A stretch of 64,000 bases of DNA, from the NCBI GenBank assembly GCA_951640195.1, contig OX621165.1, positions 1,488,001-1,552,000 of the forward strand, in the 5' to 3' direction. Positions 34,844 through 46,530 of this stretch are shown here, piece after piece. The notes beneath the pieces are model-generated. The model was not told where the DNA came from and ran no database searches. It worked only from the letters and a program-made list of their open reading frames with translations. This stretch comes from Porpolomopsis calyptriformis (lineage: Eukaryota > Basidiomycota > Agaricomycetes > Agaricales > Hygrophoraceae). Each line of letters starts with the position of its first letter. Position 1 is the first letter of the stretch. The translations under genes were made by a program, and so were the position numbers.

Positions 34844-37800
34844 ATGCTATGCCCAGTATGTTGCCGCGAGACAACTGGCGGAAAGCGCGGGTTCACTGTT
34901 CATCTCCGAGGCTGCAAAGCGCGATCATCTGCAAGCAAATCAGTGAACCCACCTACAAATCCGAGTCAACGTATCTGGTATAAATGCAGAAGAATGGATG
35001 ATGATATATCCATCCAGGGAGATACCTCTAATTTTGCACAGGAAGACGAAGAGACACAGGAAATGACTGGCATGGATGAAATGTTGGTGGTGAGTACATA
35101 AACGTCTATTTTTTTTTACATCTCATCTTTAAGCAGGAAGACTTGGGTATGGCTGTTGACCTTGACCCGATGGATTCCACACCACATCCCCCCCCTCTGG
35201 ATATTGTGCAAAACCCTTTGCCCATTTCCACAAGCCGAACTGGAAGGACTCACAGGTTTCCAAAGCGATACGAAGATTTCCTACCGTCTATGCCAACACC
35301 CTTACTCCACATTCCCGAGCCTTCCGATCAGGAGGATAGATCATATTCCCAATCCCCAGAGTCACCGTCTCCACCTCCACCTTTCCAGATGGAACCCAAC
35401 AAGATGGGTTTATACCGGATCTATTCCATACCTCCCGTATCTGATCCTGCTGGCCTCATGTCGCTGGATGATGTCTGTGATTCAAAAGGACTTGCTGTCC
35501 CAGATGCGCCTACACATGATCCTACATCACCTTTGGGTTCTCCGACCATTCTATCATCTATCTCAAATGTATTCGCACCATTCTTGAACATGACCATATT
35601 CCGGCTTATGAATTGGTTCTACTCGGGATCAAACATGAAATCATTAAGTGAGCTTGACAACCTTGTACACAACGTAATACTGCAAGACGACTTCGATCAG
35701 GATGAATTGAAGGGATTCCGGGCTGCGACTGAGGCAAAGCGGATGGACCAGGCTGTCGGAAGTGGTGGAAACATGTTTTCAGGGTTGGATGGTTGGTCGG
35801 AATCTTCTGTGAGGATTCGGTTACCCCCTGGTGATCGGATGAAACGGAGATCTGAAGAAGAAGTTCCAGAATTCGAGATTCCGGGTGTATGGCACCGGGA
35901 TATCATGGAAGTTATCAAATCAGCATAGGAAGGTGATGCATCGCAATCCTACCATACAACGCCTTTCAAAGAATACGTCAAACTCTCACCGGACGAGCCT
36001 CCAATGCGTGTTTTTGGAGAGGCCTTTACCGTGGACGAATTCCTCAAGTATGATGAAGAAATCCGGGCCATCCCTTGTGAACCTGGATGTAACGCTATAC
36101 CAACTGTTGTCGGAATAATGGTTTGGTCTGACTCCACACATCTTACAAGTTTCGGGAATGCCTCGCTATGGCCAGTTTATCTTAGCTGGGGGAACCAATC
36201 AAAATACACCTGCACCAAGCCAACATCATTCGCTACTCACCATTTGGCATATATTCCATCAGTGAGTGACTCTTTTATTTGGGTATTACTTCTTACTGAC
36301 TACTTGAAGCTTCCGGAGACTCTTCAGGAGTTCTACCGAACAATTTTCGGCAAACCTCCTTCAGATGATATTCTTAAGCATTGCAAACGCGATCTTATAC
36401 AAGCTATCTGGTCACTATTACTTGACCCCAAGTTTCTGCATGCGTATACACACGGTATTGTGTTGATGTGCACGGATGGGATTCTACGGCGTCTTTTCCC
36501 TCGGTTTCTGACTTATTCAGCCGATTATCCAGAGAAGTAAGTATCTGACTGATGAATTTTACTTGTTATAATTGTTTATCTACTTCCGCAGGGTCTTACT
36601 TGCCAGTATCAAATATCTTGGCCAATGTTTTTGTCCCTGTTGTCTCGTTGAGTTGTCGCAGGCCCCAGAGTTGGGCACTGCAGAAGACATCAATCGCCGT
36701 GAGGACTTAGCAAGAGTCGACACCAAGTCCCATCAGCGAGATGTCGAGAAGGCCCGAGCTTTGATTTACAAGCAAGGGGCAGCCGTTGGGGGGACTCGGG
36801 TGGAGAAGCTTTTGTCGGCGGAATCACGCATTCCTTCTCAGGTATGTCCTCTTCAGATGTACTTTTGGTTGCTCATATAATCGTTGCAGAATGCATTCTC
36901 AAATTTCTTGTTGCCCTTCAATGTCAACTACTATACAATGTTTGTAGTCGACTTACTACACGAATTCGAATTGGGAGTGTGGAAAGCCGTCTTGACGCAT
37001 TTGATCCGGATCTTGTATGCAGTGGGAACCAATACTGTTGTTGAGTTAAATGAACGGTAAGCGCTGAGCAGTAATATGTGAAATACGTATACTTACCAAT
37101 GGATCCAGCTTTCGTGCTGTCCCAACATTTGGCAGTGACATGATACGGAAATTTCACTCAAACGTCTCTGCTATGAAAAAGCTTGCAGGTCGGGATTTTG
37201 AGGATATACTCCAGGTATATTCATGTTAGTTTGACAATCAGAATGTCTTTAACACAAGTGTAGTGTGCAATACCGGTCTTTGAAGGTCTTCTACCCCACC
37301 CCTTCAACAACTTTATTCAAGACCTACTATTCGACCTGGCCATATGGCATGGATATGCAAAATTGCGAATACACACCAAATCAACCCTTTCGGCATTGGA
37401 ACTGTCAACAACATCTTTAGGTCAACAATTACGATGTTTCGCAAATAAAACAAGTACGGCTTTTCAAACAAGAGAAACCCCAGCTGTGCAAGCTGCTCGT
37501 GGACGGCAAATGGCAGCAATGAAGATGAAAACCACCACGGGTTCCAAGCAAAACACCCAGAACGTGTCCTCATCAGGCCCGAGAATAAAAGTCTTCAACC
37601 TACACACTTACAAACTCCATACTCTTGGCGACTACGCAAGCTCTATCCGACGCTTCGGAACTACAGATTCTTACTCAACTCAAATCGTAAGCTTTACTTT
37701 TTCTCACTTCCTGATGTTGATTTCATTTTTACCAGGGTGAACTTGAACATCGACGGGTTAAACGATTTTACGTCCGGACTAACAAAAATCGATTTACCCA

Positions 37801-39058
37801 CCAGTGTACCAGGCATGAACGACATGAGCGGATATTACACAGAATCCGGGGTCAGAATGCCATGGGAAAGGGGGAAGCTGCTGAAAGGAAAGGGCTTGGA
37901 GTTGATTTCGCAGAATCCGAGCCCCTGCCATTCACACCTCTGGAAGTCCATCACCACATCGCAAACTCAAAGAAATTCAAGATCTCAGTTACACCTTGGC
38001 TTCGTGAAAATCGGGACGACCCTGCTCTCAAGGTATGGTCTCCAGGGCTCTATTTAAATTGTACTTATTGTTACTACCGACTAGAACTTCATTCCGCAAC
38101 TTAAAAGCCATCTCCTCGGATGCCTGACTGGCCAAACATGGTCTGGAGATGAGAGTGAATTCACGGATGACCAACTTTGCAGCATTACATTTTGTAATGA
38201 TGCTATCTACCGACACAAGGTCCTACGTGTCAACTATACAACTTACGACATACGAAGGGCGCAAGACTCCCTCAATCCATGCACCCACTCAGATTTCATG
38301 GTCCTCGCTCACGAGGACGATGACAATGGCTCACCAATGCACCCATATTGGTATGGCCGTATTATCGGGATTTTTCATGCTGATATATGCCATGTTGGGC
38401 CATTATCAACATGTGTCGATATCAAATGGATGGAATTCTTATGGGTGCGTTGGTTTGGCCGTGACCTGTCATACAGGGCAGGATTTGGGGCTAAACGGCT
38501 TCACCGCGTCGGATTCATTGACGGAAGCAATCCAGAAGCATTCGGCTTCCTTGATCCTAGCCAAATCATCCACTCAGTTCACTTAATTCCAGCGTTCACT
38601 CATGGTCGTATGACAGAACTACTAGGACCATCAATTGCCCGCCCACCGAAAGATAACAATGAAGACTGGCGCTTTTATTATGTGAACATGTATGTGTTTA
38701 ATCATAATTTCTATTTCCTACATTTATCCTCCACTACAGGTTTGTTGACCGCGATATGCTGATGCGATTCTGGGGTGATGGAATCGGACACATCGCTCTG
38801 CGAGAGGCCAGTGTTCAATTTGGTCCATACGACTACAAATGCAAAGGCAAAGACGATTTCGACTCACTTATGGGGCAAGCCAATGCAACGACTGAAAATG
38901 AAGAAGCCGATGATGACTATGGATACCACTATGGTGAGACACACGAGCAGGAGGAGGATGGGGAGAATAACGATGGTGAGGATGCTGAAGATGCATTGGG
39001 TGCTGAAGATGGTGAGATGGTAGATGACGAGGGTGAGCTCGGATACGCAGACTTTTGA
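34844..39058 (+). mobile_element. Plavaka-type DNA transposase gene, one nonsense codon
   Basis: Transposase of the fungal Plavaka group, related to CACTA/EnSpm elements. An N-terminal zinc-finger-like segment (MLCPVCCRETTGGKRGFTVH then LRGC) comes first. A Pro/Ser-rich region follows, then NVFAPFLNMTIFRLMNWFYS. The conserved core reads WSDSTHLTSFGNASLWPVYL, SWGNQSKYTCTKPTSFATHH, LAYIPSLPETLQEFYRTIFG, CTDGILRRLFPRFLTYSADY, PEKVLLASIKYLGQCFCPCC and FVVDLLHEFELGVWKAVLTH. A domain with FMVLAHEDDDNGSPMHPYWY and an acidic C-terminus end near 39058. Exons join across about ten short introns with one lesion: TAG at 35926–35928 after DIMEVIKSA, with the frame continuing open as EGDASQSYHTTPFKEYV. Terminal inverted repeats were not found by eye. 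Confidence 0.88.
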
Positions 39059-40050
39059 AAATTGTCCCACTCTTGCATTTGTACATTGACTTTGGGTAGA
39101 TCTTTCTTGTGGTATTTTATGTATTATAGACGGATTCCCAATGCCTAGACTATAGATTCTTGTTTGCAGGATAAACCAAGTTGGTATACTGCTGGCCAGG
39201 TGATATCAGACTGATGGTGAGCATACGTGATCTTTTCATTCCACTTCAACCTGACAAGCCCCAAGTCAGATGTTGTCAAGTTGACAATCTAGGCTCAATC
39301 TGACGGGACACTGGCCATGCAGAGACCAGACCCTATCTGATCTCTGCAATCCTGGTGGGTCCTATGTATGTGCTTGCCAGGCTGATGATTGAGGACACGG
39401 AGAGCCTCAGGGTGACAACCATCTGTTAAGGCACTTACGATAGCATGCTATGTTGATCGTCTACTGATTTTATCTTGTAATTTGGTCACAACCCTGACCA
39501 CTATTTACTAACCTGATCATGGTATTTAAGATGATGCATGGCAGTTGTCAACTTGAGCTGGGTATTTATGTCTAAACGAACGTCCTTAAGTCTGACCGGC
39601 AGTTGCCAACCATACACGCCCAAATAAGTTTTAGCCCTTTTTGCTGATGTCAGACTCATGATACCCTCCCACAAGAAACTTTGCATACCCAGAATGTATC
39701 GGAAGATACATTCTAGGTGATAACTCACTCAAAGAACCAACATTCCAAGTCTTCATCCAAATATGTTATCACGAACAAAACTATGATGCTGGCAAGTAGA
39801 TCGACAGGCGGATAAACGACATCCTCAAAGACGATTTTGGTTCTACACCACAAGTACACTTGTTGATAACCTTAGATGAAATAATAAAATCGAGTATCGC
39901 GTACAGGGAAGCGGAACCAACGTGAACATTCATTTAGACCAAATAATAAATATCGGAGAAACCTAATAAAATTTTATTGTATCATGAAGCTGCAAGAATA
40001 ATAAGTAACTTACATCCACGAATAGACACTCGATCTTCCACATATCCCGG
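39059..40050. other. Right flank of the transposon
   Basis: No gene. Short related words recur (GTTGTCAA followed by GTTGA or CTTGA at about 39273 and 39544), and there are several partial palindromes. I could not identify a terminus matching the left flank. Confidence 0.4.
39691..39714. repeat. Perfect 10-bp hairpin
   Basis: AGAATGTATC (39691–39700) and GATACATTCT (39705–39714) are perfect inverted repeats around a four-base GGAA loop. It could be a small foldback remnant or part of the transposon's right flank. Confidence 0.6.
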
Positions 40051-42122
40051 CTAGCTTTGGAGAGTCGACCTTCGTTCGAGAGTTGTTGTTTCGTCGCGTT
40101 GCTCTTGTAACCGACCGAGACTAGCGCAAGCCTCTCCGCGACGACTTGGGTATTTGGATGGTGCGATTATGGACTCCTCAAGGCTGGCTAGAGGCCGCTT
40201 GTGGAGTGTCTCAGCATCCTCGTATCGTCCTTGTGACCGGTAAATGCTTGCGAGGTTGTTCAACGAGGTAAGCGTGGATAGGTAGTCGGTGCCCTCTCTG
40301 CCAGTTAACGTCCTCTTGTGGTGTATCTCAGCCTCATCGTATCGTCCTTGTGACTCGTAAACAAGTGCAAGGTTGTTTGCCGACATAAGCGTGGACAGAT
40401 GTTCGCATCCGAACTTCATCTTGAATGCTTCAAGCACTTGCTTGCATAGCGATTCGGCATGATCATATCTTCCTCGACACCGCGACCTGCACATTTGCTT
40501 CAATCAACTCAAGGTTCGTGCCATACTCGCCACTCCACCAATTCAGCGATCGTAAATGTGGCATGAACTCTTCACATTCAGCCCACCGCTCGGATGGTTC
40601 TGGGTCGCTTGTGTGTCTGAAGGTACCACAAACGAGTGATACAGATGACTGAAGCCATTTGCGATACGTGTCTTCTTTCTTCGCATCTTCGTGCCTTATA
40701 AACTGGATTAAATCGTGCATCCACAATGAAGGGTTCAGCTCGGTAGATCGATATTCCACGAGAGACAGCGCCTGTAGTTTCTGGAGAGCTGTCCGGAACT
40801 TGGCAGTTGGGCGGATCAGTAATCAATGAACGAAGCTTGAGAGATTCATGTGTGGGCTGAGATGGAAAATCCTTTAATGGGTGCCGTTTGTGCACCCACT
40901 CTTCGGCCCCTTTAGTGATCATCGTAGTCGGGATATTTTCTGGGTCAAGGAAAGAGAGAATTTTGAAGAGATTACTGATGTGGATGGATTCTTCTCGCAA
41001 CTCGTTAAATTGCTTGATGATGTAGTTGCTACCGATTGCTCCTGGTACGGAGATAAGTCGTTTTCCCATTCAACTACCTGTGGTTGTCAGTAAATAACAA
41101 TTAAGTACAACATGAGCGACGCTTCAGTATATATGGACCTACATCTATCTTTTGATTGCCGGTGTACAATTCATACATTTCGCGGAGAGGGGTGTGAGTT
41201 TGCCTCATAAATGACACTGCCTGGACGACAGCAAGAGGAAGGTACACTTCACATTTGACCGGTTTCTCCACATAACTTGACAAGGAAGGCGTTACAGTCT
41301 TCATATTCATACCAGCATCTTGCAAAAGAAGATTGGCGGAATGATGCGGCGAGAGAGGGTAAAGTTGGAGTGTGCAATGCTGGCCTCAGGCAACGGTCAC
41401 CAGCACTTAGGTTACGTCTGCCGTTCGTGTAGTAAAAATGATATGGCCTCGAACATTCCTGTGAGGAAGGTCGAGCGAACTCCTATCAACATAATCGAAG
41501 ACAAGAAGCCAATCGTTGTGAGCTTCTTCGAACCACAGTCGAGCTGCAGTCAGTTTCGCACTTTGTTCCTGTAGGTGGCGATCAGGATGACGGACCAAAT
41601 CGAGAACTTTGGCAAGTCCATCAATTAATTGGCCACCAGTGGTAGCCGATATCCAGGATATATAGGAGTACTGGCCCTGATCGAATGATACGTGGGCGTA
41701 ATGCAACACTAGTTGTGACTTGCCGACACCAGGCATCCCATATACAGCACAATAGCTTGGTATATTGTTCGGTGGGATGCTCAAAGCATTCTGTAAGAAA
41801 AGTCGTTCTTTTTCTCATCCAGTAAAGTGGACGGAGAGACAACCAGTAGGGGAATCGTTGATAGACTGTGGTGAAACTGGTCCGCGCTCACGATCTAGTT
41901 TATAACTGAAGTTAGAGAGGTATCACACATGAAGGAGTTTATGATCGCTTTTGCAAACGCAATGGCAGACAAAGTGACTGCTAAGATGGGTCACTGCTTG
42001 AGAGATCTCACTACGGCGCAGACTAACCTTGTGGATAGACACGATGAATGGCAATATGTTGGTTCAAGTTGAGCTGATTACGACCAATAACGTTGAACGT
42101 GCCGTCGTGGATCTGAGTAATT
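40051..42122 (-). pseudogene. NB-ARC–TPR (NLR-like) gene, copy 2, strongly decayed
   Basis: Paralogue of the gene at 29288–32021. The first exon region encodes TQIHDGTFNVIGRNQLNLNQ but has lost the in-frame start codon. The NB-ARC follows with GMPGVGKSQLVLHYA, VLDLVRHPDRHLQEQSAKL, LLVFDYVD and RGHIIFTTRTADVT. Lesions relative to copy 1: an AGA-to-TGA change just before the domain (near 41818), two stops after TADVT, a 1-bp deletion near 41030, and a deletion with frame loss near 40470. The TPR array is reduced to two or three repeats (LALVYESQGRYDEAEI, LASIYRSQGRYEDAETL) against about eight in copy 1. Winged-helix-like residues SLWMHDLIQFI are retained. A functional product is very unlikely. 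Confidence 0.85.
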
Positions 42123-43009
42123 TCAAAGGGCTCGTCATGGGAGGTGAACCATATTTGGCTATGCGATTTTGCACTGCCACATTCTTACCAATTATAGTAT
42201 CCCCCCCTACATTTCAGTAATCACGAAGGCGGAGCTACTCCCCATGTTCATTGCGCGAGGCTCGGCTTGTGAATACACCCAGGAATAAATCAGGAAGAAG
42301 GAAAGAAAGTGTGCCCCGAAGTGTTGTCAAGAAGGAGAACGTGCGGTGTGGAGCCAGAAAGAGGATGGTGAAGAGGTGCGAGGAGAGGTAATGTATGGTT
42401 AATCATGGTTATTCTCGTCGCCGGTCTTGGAGCAATCACATTTCACGGGGAATAGATGGAGCGGTAACCTCCGTTTAGCTAATTGGCGCCCCCCACATAA
42501 AGTTTCGCCCAAACGAGTAGGTCAGCTCTGTCTGACCCACTCATTCTGATGCCGCAGCATGAGGCTCTGGCCTGACACAGCCGTCGAGGCATTTATTGCA
42601 GTTATGTGTCCAAGCCTAAAAGGGGACGGAGCAGAGCCAGTGGGGCTTATAAAAGTGTCAGTAAGAAGGCGGTGGTCGTGAGGAGGTTAGCTTGAGCATG
42701 ACCGTCGACTTATCCGAGGGTGTAGAATTGACACCCGCGGGCGTTAAAGGCATTGCCCCGAATTCAGGGATCTACTACTTCACCATACTTGGATTCTCGG
42801 ATATATGGAAACGTGTGTGCGACCATCTAAGTCTATTGCAGTAAATCGTGTTATCAAAAAGATCATGTTATCAATACACCACAAAGCAGTGTTAAAACAT
42901 ACCAAGACTTGGATGGAGGGGGGAGAAGGGGGAGAGTATGAATACATGGGTAAGCGAATGAATGAATGAACAGAAAGTTCAACGGATGGGAGAAAGAAAA
43001 GAGTCACTC
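42123..43009. other. Intergenic, no gene seen
   Basis: Upstream flank of the NLR copy 2. No supported coding sequence. A small palindrome (GGTCAG and CTGACC around CTCTGT, near 42521–42538) is the only structure noted. Confidence 0.4.
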
Positions 43010-43690
43010 TTCATATCAACAACGGCCCAACTAAACTGCCACCCACGACTATTCTCACCCGACTGAACCCCGCCTGACAATTCTCAACACTTTGCCCTTC
43101 ATCATACTCCCAAATTCCCTTGATCTGTGCTACCTCTCTCAACACCGCGTCCAGCTCCGGCGGCGGCGATGATAAGGGAGGAGAATGACGCTCATTCTGG
43201 TGAACTTCAGGACAGGAAGGCGAGTGCGAAGGGGGTGCGGGAACTCTTGACTTCGCGGGACGTGTTCGGGTACGTGGTAGTCGGGATTATGAAAGCTGTG
43301 GAAAATCTGTAAAAGAGTAATCAGTAAGAGTTTTTTTGTCTTTGGATTCTCCTACCTGTGCTGCCTATGTTAAATCTCCCCCCTGAGATTCAGGCAATGC
43401 AAACAGATATCTACTAAGAAAAAAACGAAGGACTTGTTTCCATGAATGTTGGTCGCCTTAAACCAGCCCAAGGGTGAACGGCTAACCAGACCAGCCTTGG
43501 TGGCGGTAGTGTTCACCGTACAATCTTCGCTCGACGGATCGGTGATATAATCCAACAATGCAATCTTGCCCACATCCAAATTCTGATGGATTGTAGATGT
43601 AGGCGTAGCATAATGGAATTCGGGCCAGGCGCTTGCAATCCATGCGAAAGTCTGAGGGGTTTCAGCCGTGGCGAGAGGGGTGTGCTAGAC
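43010..43690 (-). other. Possible gene fragment of unknown type
   Basis: On the minus strand a coding-like stretch reads ETPQTFAWIASAWPEFHYA, then TIHQNLDVGKIALLDYITD and AGLVSRSPLGWFKATNIHGN (43690–43440). Separate coding-like sequence (ELDAVLREVAQIKGIWEYDE, ending QAGFSRVRIVVGG) lies at 43180–43010. I could not join them into one clean frame and found no start codon. It may be a decayed gene or a gene with unusual splicing. No family recognised. Confidence 0.25.
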
Positions 43691-44143
43691 AGGGCCGATC
43701 ATACATATTTGAGATAGGCGCATTCTGACCAGCAGAGAAACAGAAAAATAAAAGAATGTTCAGCCCTATGGTAGATAGAAATTATCACTGGTAACTTTCT
43801 GTTCGTCTGATCACGTCCAATAGAGCAGCATACGGTCCCTGGAGTTAATGACAGTCGGGGAGGGAACAGAAAATAATAAACGTTCTAAGAATCCTCGTGG
43901 CTGTGCCATGATTTCGCTTCCGTGTCGGCCATTCCTGTGTGAGGTTTGCATTGCCTTTCGACGCAGCCTTGGGCATTTGCCGGGCGCTCTCCTGAACGGC
44001 AAAGAAAATGATGACTGAGTATCAGATTTCGAGAGAGAACATTGAACGTTGAAACGGAGTAGTCATGTGGTTGTAAGAGTTTCATAGCATGCTTGGATGC
44101 ACAGGAAAAGCCGGCAGTCATCGATCTGTTTAATCCAAAGAGA

Positions 44144-45428
44144 TTAAAATGGGACGAAAGCGACCTGAAGGACGCCACGTTCGGCCAACTCTGGAAGCGA
44201 AGCTGCTATCGACTGCTTGGCAGCATCGCGGTCGAGTTCTGCATTTATTTCGGGTATTCTGAACAAGACCTCGCGCAAATTAGTGAAAGGAGGACGTGAA
44301 AGTGCGTTGGCCGTTCCAGGCCAGTCGAAGCAGTCAAGATCCGTATTTCGGCACACTAAGAGGGTGAATATGACATTCTCCACGGCGTTTGAAGCGACCT
44401 GAGAAAGGAGAACTCGAACCCAGCGTGTCGTCCGGGTTGTCATGAGAAATCCCGCCAATAATATGATGTTATGTAGATGGAGTGTCTTGAGATTCGGGCA
44501 CAATCCCAAGTTCACTGAATTGGAAAGATTATCTGGACACCATTAAAAATCAGTAAAGAAATGATCCGGGATCTACTCAAGATGGACGATAACTCTTACC
44601 TTGGATCTCATTCGCAAACGTCAAATCAAACATTAATTCGACGATGGACTCTCCACCTGCCTCAACTAACTGACGAACCGCGTTGTTGGGTGTATACCGA
44701 TGCGTGTCAAAATGCAGGACATTAACGGTGGGGGTTTGGACCTGCTCTAGGAGCCAGGTTACAAAATCCGTGGCATTTCTGTCGTTTAGTTCCAAGAATG
44801 AAATCTGGGGGGGCGAAGACCAATGTCTGCGGGTTGAAGGATGAAATGCACGAAAAGCCCAGGTGACCTCGCTGAAGGAAAAGCTTGCCAATGAATAAAA
44901 AGACGTCACGAATAAGACGAAGTCGGAAAAGGTGTTGAACTGCAAGCACTTTAGATCCAGCCGAGTGACGTTAGGCAATGTGGTGAGGTGATGATGGGGA
45001 AGATAATTGAAATTGACTTCGGATACAGCGACTGATGTCACTGAATGAAGAGTCGACAATAATTTGAGAAAATGCTCAAATGCGTATGGGTCTTGCGATA
45101 CTCGACGGCAAAAGCTGCGAAATCTGAGACGCTTCACCGACTTGGAAAGGTCTGTAGAAGGAAACTCGAGGATACGGCAGAACGGTAGAAGTTTTTTAGG
45201 GGTGAGCGAGACTTGGCTGAATATTTGATTGCGAGTGTGTTGAAGCCATGGCCTGTATGTCAGACTACAAGCATGCAGGGCGTTTGTGTCGTCCCAGAGA
45301 CAGTCAATAATCATCCCGTGGATTTCAGAGGGGAATTTGTTGAGTATGGATGTTACTACAGCATCGACATGTGGCTTTCGTCGTCTTGATTGAAAGCAGC
45401 CCATCGAAAAGTCGGGTACTAATATCAA
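44144..45428 (-). CDS. F-box protein, copy 2
   Basis: Paralogue of the F-box gene at 27776–29200. Two exons (45428–44600, 44532–44144) are joined across a 67-nt intron with a normal GTAAGA donor. The start is either 45428 or, more likely, the ATG at 45404 (MGCFQSRRRKPHVDAV), giving 397 residues. The F-box motif LNKFPSEIHGMIIDCLWDD continues as NALHACSLTYRPWLQHTRNQ, then LRR-like strands (VTRLDLKCLQFNTFSDFV, CPNLKTLHLHNIILLAGF). Unlike copy 1 it has no hydrophobic N-terminus. The frame is intact, so unlike the neighbouring NLR copy this gene could be active. Confidence 0.8.
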
Positions 45429-46530
45429 TACCGATATGGAAAAGAGCTAAAATATATAATCAGTATGAGGCAATAAGCTATTGATCGACTGCTGCCATAC
45501 TGTTGGGTAAATGGGCTGGAGGTTTGATTGTGTGACAACTATGGAAGGATAGAGTCAAATCGGAGGGCTTTTTTTTTTTTTTCAACGTGGGATTATAAAT
45601 ACACGGGAGGCAGTGGGATACATGTGAATTTATTCACTGCATAAGGATCCTCCTTGGGCGTATATGGCTCCTAAATCTGACGCCTATCCTTATATAATCA
45701 AACCCCTGAGCAGGCGGTGTGTTGTTCTTTAAAGAGTTTCCACTCGTCCAGCCTCTCCCATGAACTAACTAGATTTAAGCTGAGCTATCCAGGTCTCCGA
45801 GGACTTACTCGGACTTGAATGAGCTCTTGACTTAACCTTGTTCTGCTGGAGATGGTGTCTGCAAGGACCTGTCGAAATTACAGTGGACAGAAGCTAATAT
45901 TTAATTTGTTTCCTCCATGATAGGTTTTCTGACTGCGGACAGCCATGCCCTCGTTCTCACACAACAAATCGACTAGTCGACTAACAGCATAGATTCGAAC
46001 AAACAGAGAAGATCACTCCGACTGGCAGAAACTGTCCTTCACCTAATCTGGCCCTTGGCATGAGAACGATGTCAATCTGGAAAGTCCATATCCGCGACGG
46101 TTTTAAGCGTATTTGGTGTGCATGCCTTTCTTCTCTTACACGTGGCGGATGGACACCCGAAACTCACCCCGCTCACAAACTCGGCTGAGTTTTATGGCGT
46201 ATAGCCGATTCGGTTTTATGGCGTGATCGACATGGTTGGATGCCCGTTCCCCTAGCTTTGATGCTACGAGTGAACGAAACTTACCGTGCGAGTGATGTCC
46301 GGCCATGAGTCGTTGCTAAATACCCGGCTCAAACAACCTTTTTTATCCAGGTTCTCCAAACTCTTTCAGTGTTGTCCCAATCGGGGAAACCACTCTCGCA
46401 ATCACGAGGGTTGGCATTTCCCCAGATGCTGACGGCCAACCATCAGAATAGGCGTTACAATTTGTCCGACCAGTGAATTACTTGAGCGGTATACACTCTC
46501 CATCGATGAAGTTGTCCCAGACCACCCACC
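45429..46530. other. Intergenic spacer, no gene seen
   Basis: About 1.1 kb between the divergent F-box copy 2 and the mitochondrial carrier gene. It contains a thymine run near 45570 and a short direct repeat of the GTTTTATGGCGT type near 46190–46220. It must hold both promoters. Confidence 0.45.
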
